Positions 57,648-64,000 of a stretch of 64,000 bases of DNA are shown here, one piece after another. Numbering within the stretch: position 1 is the first letter of the stretch; every line of letters begins with the position of its first letter. Origin of the DNA: Chitinophagaceae bacterium (GTDB taxonomy: Bacteria; Bacteroidota; Bacteroidia; Chitinophagales; Chitinophagaceae); contig JALHRP010000001.1 of assembly GCA_022841365.1 (NCBI GenBank), positions 1-64,000 of the forward strand, written 5' to 3'. The notes under the pieces are model-generated. The model saw nothing but the letters and a program-made list of their open reading frames with translations. It had not been told where the DNA came from and did no database searches. Made by a program: the position numbers and the translations under genes.

Positions 57648-59831
57648 TTATTCTCCGGGGTGATAGGTACGCTCTGCATGTTTCAGTACATCTTCTTTAT
57701 AAAACAGTACATCTTTGAATTGTCCTTTGGTGTACATTTCTAATTGATCTGTAAAGTGTTTACTGTTTACATCGCCACTGTTGCCACCGGCCAGTAAGGA
57801 TTTTGCTTTGATCTTATCTCCAAACTCAACAGCACATACAAAACTGTTTCCATGAAAGCCGTAGCGTTTTTTTGTACCGGGAAAAGTGCTGCTGTTATAA
57901 GATGGTAACATGCCCCATAATGCAGATGCAAACGGAACGGGATAACTGATCTTGTTATCATCGTGCTGCTGAACAAGATCATTACTGATGCGTTGATAAC
58001 GGTTGATATCGCCCCATTGTACTTCCCATGTTCCAAATTGCTTTTTGAGGTGATTGACTGTTTCAAGCAATGGTTGCAACAACTGATCTGCAGTTGCTAT
58101 TGAAGCAAAACGTTTGGTAGCTGTTACCTGATCATCTTCGCCATCTTCTACATACACTTTACGGATAGCAGCGTTGAGACGTTGTACCCATTCAACCGCT
58201 AATGTGGTAGCAATAGAATGATTGGATGAATAATAATTCCAGCTTTTTAATACAGCAATGGGTGCTGCGAGTGAACGATACATTGAATCTGTTGGCTGAA
58301 TACTTTTTTCAAACGATTTGATCAAGGCAGGTACCAATACTTCAAACGCAGACAGGTAGGTGTCATAACCGGCAGCAATGGTTTTATCAATATTGAATTT
58401 ATTTTCTTTACTCAACAGCCTTGCTGCGTTGATGCCACGAAAGTTTTCTCCATCAGGAGCCATGTAGGCAGGATAATCTTTTTTCTTTGGACTTGCATCG
58501 CCACTCACCGTGTATGGAGTGGAATTACAATTTTGAATCCAGCCTGTTGATGGATTGATCACCTGTACTGTTTCAGTTGATTCGTGCAGGCCCATCCATT
58601 CGGTGGCAACAATACTTCCATCAACTACTTTGCTCCAATTAAATTTGGTATTTCTCTTTGGCACATAGTTACCATGCCAGTAGGCAATATTTCCTTTGTT
58701 ATCTGCAAACACTGTACTGTTGCTGGTGTTGCCACGCAGCGCCATTACTTTTTTATAATCATCCAGTCCTTTTGCTTTGGTGCGCTGCCAGCTTTGAATT
58801 AATCCATTCATCATGCGGTTGCTGGAACGTACACTGATATATTGTCCGTTGCGTTTTGCCATTACCGGACCATGATGCGTAGAGTAAGTGGTAAATGTTT
58901 TTGTAATCAGCTCATTTCCCTGTTTTACTTTAATACTGATCTGTTTTTGTTTTACAGAGCGCTGCTCATTGTTGTAGGTATACACCATGTTCTTACCACT
59001 GCCACTTATTTTTTCGGTATACATATCAGCTACATCTACATTGGCACTTGTGTGCATCCATCCGCAATATTCATTAAAACCCTGGTAAACAAAAAACTGT
59101 CCCCATGTAACAGCACCGTATGCATTTAATCCCTGTTCACTTGATACATGCACTTCGGGTCTAAAATAAAAGGTAACATGCGGATTGATATACAAAATGG
59201 ATTTTCCGTTTTCTGTTTTTGAAGGAGCAATGGCAAAACCATTCGATCCGCTGCTGTTGTCTGTAAATTCTTTTGGATGAAAAGCAACGGGCGCATTTCC
59301 ATCGCCATATAAATTTCTTACATCGGCTGCTGTAATATCACCGGTGCTGATGGCACCAATACTTCCATCGGTCCACAGTAACTGATACCATGGTTTAAAA
59401 CGTGTAAGTAATGCAGGTTTTACTGTTGGATGTGTGTAGAGGTAATAATTAATGCCATCTGCATACGCATTCAATAAAGTTTTCAGCCATTGCGGAGCTT
59501 TGTTATAATCTGCAACTGCTTCTGCACTGTCGATGATTAAACGTACATACAGATCGTTGTACAATTCACTCTCACCTGCCACCTCAGCTTTGCGGCCGAG
59601 CTTTTCAATATAGTTGGCTTCTACCCGTTTAAAATCATCTTCACATTGTGCATACAGCAAACCAAATACCGCATCGGCATCTGTTTTTCCGTAAATGTGC
59701 GGTATGCCCCAGTTATCACGAACAATGGTTACACGTTGCGCCTGTTGTTTCCAGCGTTTGATTTCTGATTGCGAAAAGCTTTGTGCAAAAATTTGTAAAG
59801 GCAGCAAAAAAACAACGAGTAAATACTTCAT
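57648..59831 (-). CDS. penicillin acylase family (Ntn) amidase
   Basis: A 727-residue secreted precursor (start at ATG 59831, signal YLLVVFLLPLQIFAQ). An alpha chain (VTIVRDNWGIPHIYGKTDADAVFG, FGLLYAQCEDDFKRVE) precedes the autocleavage site SGSNGFAIAPSKTENG, where Ser at about residue 196 becomes the N-terminal nucleophile of the beta chain. GNTSNSTVFADNKGNIAYWHGN and QNCNSTPYTVSGDASPKKKD follow. It hydrolyses amide-linked acyl groups such as aculeacin, cephalosporin side chains or homoserine lactones; the true substrate is unknown. Its longer in-frame start (59852) is less likely. Confidence 0.9.
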   Translation of the reverse strand: MKYLLVVFLLPLQIFAQSFSQSEIKRWKQQAQRVTIVRDNWGIPHIYGKTDADAVFGLLYAQCEDDFKRVEANYIEKLGRKAEVAGESELYNDLYVRLIIDSAEAVADYNKAPQWLKTLLNAYADGINYYLYTHPTVKPALLTRFKPWYQLLWTDGSIGAISTGDITAADVRNLYGDGNAPVAFHPKEFTDNSSGSNGFAIAPSKTENGKSILYINPHVTFYFRPEVHVSSEQGLNAYGAVTWGQFFVYQGFNEYCGWMHTSANVDVADMYTEKISGSGKNMVYTYNNEQRSVKQKQISIKVKQGNELITKTFTTYSTHHGPVMAKRNGQYISVRSSNRMMNGLIQSWQRTKAKGLDDYKKVMALRGNTSNSTVFADNKGNIAYWHGNYVPKRNTKFNWSKVVDGSIVATEWMGLHESTETVQVINPSTGWIQNCNSTPYTVSGDASPKKKDYPAYMAPDGENFRGINAARLLSKENKFNIDKTIAAGYDTYLSAFEVLVPALIKSFEKSIQPTDSMYRSLAAPIAVLKSWNYYSSNHSIATTLAVEWVQRLNAAIRKVYVEDGEDDQVTATKRFASIATADQLLQPLLETVNHLKKQFGTWEVQWGDINRYQRISNDLVQQHDDNKISYPVPFASALWGMLPSYNSSTFPGTKKRYGFHGNSFVCAVEFGDKIKAKSLLAGGNSGDVNSKHFTDQLEMYTKGQFKDVLFYKEDVLKHAERTYHPGE

Positions 59832-59894
59832 AACATGAATTGAATTAATCAATTCTACTAAGCTAAGTATTCATTCCTGTTTGAACAAAAGCAG

Positions 59895-60668
59895 TTATTG
59901 ATCTTCCGGCAAAATGGTATGAGCGGTGGCTGTTGTTTGTTTTTTTCTAAAATCCGGTTGCCAGTAAAAGAAGAGTCGAATGGTATGATTACGGTTGTAC
60001 TGATAACCGCTCAGGCGTTGCTGATATACCAACATGTATCCCATATCGAATGAAAGGGAGTTGGTGATTTGTTGCCGAATACCTGCAAACACACGGTTTT
60101 GATCGAACGAATTATAAACGATGTCTTTACCGGATTGAAGCAATAGTTCATCAGCCACAGCAATAGAGGGGATGAACGTTTTTTTACTAACAGGTATGTT
60201 GATGGATAACTGATAACGGTAGCGAGTACTGTAACGGTATTCTGTTGTTGGTAAAAAATTCACCACCCGTTGCTGCCAGCGCTCTTCCACACGCAACCGT
60301 TGCTGTAACCGTATGTTACCAAATGAATGTGTTAGTTGTGCATGTTGATACAATCTGTTTTCGTTGGTAAATAATTCTGTGGCACCATTACGGTTGGCCA
60401 ACCACACATGACCGGCTCCTCCACCAATTGTGAACTGCCCGCTTACATGATAAACAGCACCTAACCGAACGAAATAGAAACTGTTATTCTTTAAAAAATT
60501 TGTACGACGCATATGCGCATCTGCAACCACACTCCACTGATCGCACAAACGAATTTGATTATTGATGCTCCACCAGAAATGCTGCTGGGTTTGCACTTCA
60601 CGTGTACGCTGTGCAATGCTGTTTGTAAAAGACAGCGGCCAAAAAATGAGTAAGAAGAAATACTTCAA
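59895..60668 (-). CDS. DUF2490 outer-membrane beta-barrel protein
   Basis: A 257-residue protein with a signal peptide (FFLLIFWPLSFTNSIAQ). QQHFWWSINNQIRLCDQWSVVADAHMR, RLRVEERWQQRV, YRYSTRYRYQLSINIPVSKK and FDQNRVFAGIRQQITNSLSFDMGYML are strands of DUF2490. Its end is 63 bases from the start of the acylase gene in the same direction, so the two may be one operon. Confidence 0.85.
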   Translation of the reverse strand: MKYFFLLIFWPLSFTNSIAQRTREVQTQQHFWWSINNQIRLCDQWSVVADAHMRRTNFLKNNSFYFVRLGAVYHVSGQFTIGGGAGHVWLANRNGATELFTNENRLYQHAQLTHSFGNIRLQQRLRVEERWQQRVVNFLPTTEYRYSTRYRYQLSINIPVSKKTFIPSIAVADELLLQSGKDIVYNSFDQNRVFAGIRQQITNSLSFDMGYMLVYQQRLSGYQYNRNHTIRLFFYWQPDFRKKQTTATAHTILPEDQ

Positions 60669-60750
60669 GCGGTTAAAAATTTTATGCAGGCAAAACTAAA
60701 GGCTGCAACATTCACAGCAGGTGAACTTTGTCACATAAGCAGCAGATCAA

Positions 60751-61329
60751 TTACAGGATATTTTTCAGTGAGTTGAGGTATTCTTGTTTTGCAGGCTCTT
60801 TTACATTACGGCAATAAGCAGTAAAGTACTGATGCTTTTGTAAAAAAGAAATCTGCACATGGTTCCATTGTTCTTTTGTAAGCTGCGGATGCAGGTGGAG
60901 CAGTTCATCGTATAATCTCTGTGCCAGCGGAACTGCCAGATCGGTGCCCAGATATTCCAGATCAGCATCAGCTACAATTTCTTCTAACCTGTTCGTGGGG
61001 CTTTGCGGAATTTTTGTTGCACGAATAATGCCGCAGATAACAGCAATTTCATTCTCTGTAAAATGATAGTGTGGTAAATACTGTTGAGCAAATTTGCAGC
61101 TTTCTTCTTCATGCCCGTAGAACGAAACAATGCAACCCACATCGTGCCACAGAGCTGCTGTGCGTATGAGTTTTATTTCTTCTTCGGTACATTGCTCCTG
61201 CCTTGCAATTTCTTCTGCTTTCAGCTGAACATACAGCGTATGATCTGTATTATGATAGCTGTAATAAGACGGTAGTTTTTCGTTCAGCAGACTTAAAACA
61301 AATTGCTGCATTTGTTCAGCTGTGTCCAT
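60751..61329 (-). CDS. HD domain metal-dependent phosphohydrolase
   Basis: A 192-residue protein. His30 in YHNTDHTLYV, His62-Asp63 in ALWHDVGCIVSFYGHEEE, further His in YGHEEESC and a late Asp in VADADLEYLG complete an HD metal site. It likely hydrolyses a phosphate ester of a nucleotide; the substrate is unknown. Its start overlaps the end of the YitT-family gene by 14 bases, so they form an operon. Confidence 0.9.
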   Translation of the reverse strand: MDTAEQMQQFVLSLLNEKLPSYYSYHNTDHTLYVQLKAEEIARQEQCTEEEIKLIRTAALWHDVGCIVSFYGHEEESCKFAQQYLPHYHFTENEIAVICGIIRATKIPQSPTNRLEEIVADADLEYLGTDLAVPLAQRLYDELLHLHPQLTKEQWNHVQISFLQKHQYFTAYCRNVKEPAKQEYLNSLKNIL

Positions 61330-62215
61330 GTGGTTTTGCTTTTAAGATACCTCCTGCAGCTTCTTTAATACTCTGTACATATACAAATGCTTTATGGTCA
61401 ATGCCCATAATAGCAGTTTGTATCTGATGTACTTCTAAACGGGTAACAATGGTTACGATAATTTCACATTCTGTTTTTACTTCAAAACTTCCAGGCAAAT
61501 ACCCCCTTTCTCCTTTGTACACCGTAATACCTTTTCCCAGCTCGTTTACCAGATAATCTTTCACTGCATCCTGTTGCCCGGAGATGATATTAATAGCGGT
61601 ATATTGTTCAATACCATCCACCACATAATCGGTAGCTCTTGTAGCAGTAAAATAAGTGATGAGTGAATACATGGCGGTTTCTAAACCAAATTGAAACGCA
61701 GCGGCTGCAAAAATGAGTGCATTAAATAGTAAAATGATTTCGCTGTTGGAAAAACCTGTTTTCCGTTTGGTGAAAACTGCCAGCACTTCGGCGCCATCAA
61801 TTACTCCGCCGGAACGCAGTACCAGCCCCACACCGGTGCCAATCAGTAATCCTCCAAAAATGGCAATGAGTAATCTGTCTGATGTAATTGGTTTGATATC
61901 AATAAACAATAAACCCGCAGCTAAAATAGTAACGGCCAGGATGGTTTGTACAGCAAAGGTTTTACCAATCCGTTTGTATCCAAGATATATAAAAGGGAGA
62001 TTAAGTACCACTACCAGCAAACTGATATTGAGATGAAACACTTCGTGCAGCAGAATGGAGATACCGGTAATGCCGCCGTCTAAAAATTTATTGGGGATCA
62101 TAAAACCACGCATGGCCAGCACGGCCAGTCCGCAGCCAAACAGGGTTTGCAGGAGGTTGTTTACCCTTAACACCTGTTTCCAGTTTACACGATCAGCTTT
62201 ATATTTTGGATGCAT
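61316..62215 (-). CDS. YitT family membrane protein (DUF161 + DUF2179)
   Basis: A 299-residue protein. The N-terminal two-thirds have about five membrane segments (MIPNKFLDGGITGISILLHEVF, IFGGLLIGTGVGLVLRSGGVIDGAEVLAVF), and the C-terminal 80 residues form a cytoplasmic DUF2179 domain (KGERGYLPGSFEVKTECEIIVTIV, QIQTAIMGIDHKAFVYV), which is related to small-molecule-binding folds. A transport role is assumed for the family, but the substrate is unknown. Confidence 0.93.
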   Translation of the reverse strand: MHPKYKADRVNWKQVLRVNNLLQTLFGCGLAVLAMRGFMIPNKFLDGGITGISILLHEVFHLNISLLVVVLNLPFIYLGYKRIGKTFAVQTILAVTILAAGLLFIDIKPITSDRLLIAIFGGLLIGTGVGLVLRSGGVIDGAEVLAVFTKRKTGFSNSEIILLFNALIFAAAAFQFGLETAMYSLITYFTATRATDYVVDGIEQYTAINIISGQQDAVKDYLVNELGKGITVYKGERGYLPGSFEVKTECEIIVTIVTRLEVHQIQTAIMGIDHKAFVYVQSIKEAAGGILKAKPHGHS

Positions 62216-62312
62216 GCAGCAGCAGTTGGTTTTGTATTACAGCGTAAGATAGTTTGCAGACTTTGTTTTTGCAATGAAGAACGTCATATTATTATGAACT
62301 GATCTATTCCTT

Positions 62313-63713
62313 TTATTTGTTCTTACGTTTGAAATAAACATAAAACAAAATTCCACTCAGCACAAGCGATAAACCAATCAGTGATTCCACCGGTTCTGTA
62401 ATCACCGTGTTGATCAGTAATGCAAAGGAGAACAGCATAATAACAGCAGGTATAAACGGGTAACCTGTTACCTTTTCCCGAATGGTTCCATTCCGTTTCA
62501 TTTTAAATAAGGCCAGTGCTATTAAACTGTAAAAAAGAAATCCTGCAAAAATCACCATATTGGTAAGCCGGTCGAATGTACCCGAAAGAACCAGTATACA
62601 ACTCCAGACCATGGTATAAATTAATGCAACCGATGGTGTACGATAAACAGGATGCACTGTTGCAACTTTTTGAAAAAAGAATTTCTCCTGTGCCATACGA
62701 AAATAAATTCGTGCATGTGCAAGAATAATTCCATTAAGCGATCCAAATACGGAGATCATGATCAATACAACAATCAACGATTGCCCTGCTTTGCCCAGCA
62801 AAGTTTCTGCAACCACAGCTGCACCAATGCTGCTTTGATTAACCGCTCTTAATGCATCTAATGAAAGCACATTCATATAGGCGATGTTCACCAGTACGTA
62901 CAGAAGCATGGCAATGGCTACACCACTTATGATCGCTATGGGAATATTGCGTTTGGGGTTTTTGAGTTCACCGGTGATGAATGTAACATTACTCCATCCA
63001 TCATATGCCCAGAAGGCACTGAGCATGGCTGTTAGTACAGCACTGAGTAATGCAGCTCCATGTAAACCTGAAGAAGGATTCACTTCAGGTACATTGGTTA
63101 CAGTAACAGGTGCATATGATAAACCAAGAACGATGAGAAAAAGAATACCGATTATTTTGGCTGATGTAACCACATTGTTCACCAGTCCGCCGTTTTGCAC
63201 ACCACGGTAATTGATCCATGTTAATAAAACAATGGCAGCAATGGCAAGTAATTTAATGCCCCCATCTGCAAACGGAAAAATGATATCGCCCACAGAAAGA
63301 TGCTCCAGCGTTTGAAAGGGATTTCCTAATGGAATAAATACATTCACAGTTTGAGCAAATATGAAACCGAGTGCCGCAACTGATGCACATCCCATAATGG
63401 TAAAATCTGTCCAGCCAAATATGAATGAAACAAAATGACCGAACGACAGACGGAGGTATTCATACACACCACCAGACTCTTCGGTTAAGTTCGAAAGCCC
63501 TGCTAATGTAAATGCACCAAACATGGTAATAAGGCCGGCACCCACCCATGCAGCAATAATCCACCACTCACTCAATCCTGTTTGGGCCATGGGCACAATT
63601 TTTTTAAATACACCTGAGCCAATCATCATACCCGCAGTTAATAAAATGCCGGTGGTTAAACCCAATACACGTTTAAGTGTTGGTGGTTGTGGGGGTGTGT
63701 CGGGATGATTCAT
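62313..63713 (-). CDS. APC family amino acid permease
   Basis: A 466-residue transporter with 12 predicted membrane segments, started at ATG 63713-63711 (MNHPDTPPQPPTLKRVLGLT). GLTTGILLTAGMMIGSGVFKK is the conserved first helix with the GSGIF substrate motif. EESGGVYEYLRLSFGHFVSFIFGW and FWAYDGWSNVTFITGELKNPKRNIP are further APC blocks. It imports or exchanges amino acids. The substrate cannot be told. A longer frame from 63839 is rejected because it lacks protein-like features. Confidence 0.93.
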   Translation of the reverse strand: MNHPDTPPQPPTLKRVLGLTTGILLTAGMMIGSGVFKKIVPMAQTGLSEWWIIAAWVGAGLITMFGAFTLAGLSNLTEESGGVYEYLRLSFGHFVSFIFGWTDFTIMGCASVAALGFIFAQTVNVFIPLGNPFQTLEHLSVGDIIFPFADGGIKLLAIAAIVLLTWINYRGVQNGGLVNNVVTSAKIIGILFLIVLGLSYAPVTVTNVPEVNPSSGLHGAALLSAVLTAMLSAFWAYDGWSNVTFITGELKNPKRNIPIAIISGVAIAMLLYVLVNIAYMNVLSLDALRAVNQSSIGAAVVAETLLGKAGQSLIVVLIMISVFGSLNGIILAHARIYFRMAQEKFFFQKVATVHPVYRTPSVALIYTMVWSCILVLSGTFDRLTNMVIFAGFLFYSLIALALFKMKRNGTIREKVTGYPFIPAVIMLFSFALLINTVITEPVESLIGLSLVLSGILFYVYFKRKNK

Positions 63714-63759
63714 TGAATGAGTGTGAATAACAAAGGGAAGAATTTTATCAAGGATTTTT

Positions 63760-63999
63760 TTAATTAAGATGATATTCTTTTTGTAAAAAGCGAATAATAC
63801 CTGCCGCTTTTTCACGCAATAATGTGAGCCTCGTATCAAGAATCCGGTTACTTCCTTTTAATTGATGAATACGATAAGCTAAATCCTGGTGCAAGGATGC
63901 ATCATACGATCGCAGCGGCGGATTACCTGCAGGTTTATGGATGATGTTGTTATCATCCAGCATTTTATCAAAAACATAGGGATCAAATATGAGTGACAT
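63760..63999 (-). CDS. small hypothetical protein at the right edge
   Basis: A 79-residue protein with an ATG one base from the window edge (MSLIFDPYVFDKMLDDNNII), so the true start could be outside the window. It is helical and charged (LHQDLAYRIHQLKGSN, TLLREKAAGIIRFLQKE). No family is recognised. It runs in the same direction as the permease gene, 46 bases upstream of it, and may be co-transcribed. Confidence 0.5.
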   Translation of the reverse strand: MSLIFDPYVFDKMLDDNNIIHKPAGNPPLRSYDASLHQDLAYRIHQLKGSNRILDTRLTLLREKAAGIIRFLQKEYHLN

Positions 64000-64000
64000 C

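Overview
The window looks like chromosomal DNA of a member of the Bacteroidota, most probably family Chitinophagaceae. The reasons are a moderately AT-rich base composition, a type IX secretion (T9SS) C-terminal sorting domain, promoter-like TAnnTTTG -7 elements, the acyl-ornithine carbamoyltransferase version of arginine synthesis, the futalosine menaquinone enzyme MqnC, a fused alpha-beta 2-oxoacid dehydrogenase E1, and many secreted peptidases and lipoproteins. The family-level placement is inference. I see no rRNA, tRNA, CRISPR array, transposase or phage structural gene.

Layout. 0-12 kb: housekeeping and small conserved genes (DUF2007 protein, dnaN, two aminotransferases, a YjbR-like protein, a lysophospholipid acyltransferase, a HepT/MntA pair, a TPR-like protein, an M24 peptidase). 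The gap at 9.8-10.1 kb holds a promoter, two 19-bp repeats and a terminator that together look like a small RNA gene. 11.9-20.9 kb: an arginine operon (GNAT, argG, argC, argD, argF', argB, argE-like, argH) loaded with short GC-rich palindromic elements. Some sit in frame inside genes and some supply the stop codon. 21-31 kb: membrane and secreted proteins, an M14 carboxypeptidase, GNAT and DinB proteins, a tricorn-like protease and a YwqK-type protein. 31.6-38 kb: two surface proteins (one BclB-like, one T9SS substrate), then a tightly coupled four-gene operon: acyl carrier protein, cytochrome P450, MBOAT acyltransferase, SGNH-like protein. 38-41.2 kb: an accessory patch with a ParDE pair, a truncated second copy of the SGNH gene end, a cassette-like run of small lipoprotein or hypothetical genes with a palindromic spacer, and duplicated hairpins. 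41.2-64 kb: mqnC, an aspartic protease, two M16 subunits separated by a frameshifted glycosyltransferase, a holin-like protein, the fused E1 dehydrogenase, a Prc-type protease, a two-component system, a penicillin-acylase-like enzyme, and HD, YitT and APC permease genes.

The strongest candidates for something undescribed are: (1) the ACP-P450-MBOAT-SGNH operon, whose parts mirror the carrier, MBOAT and SGNH logic of the Dlt system but with a P450 in place of the adenylating enzyme; (2) the family of in-frame palindromic elements concentrated in the arginine genes; (3) the putative small RNA with two identical 19-nt repeats; (4) the accessory patch at 38-41 kb. All functional statements are from reading sequence and family knowledge; no database search was run.
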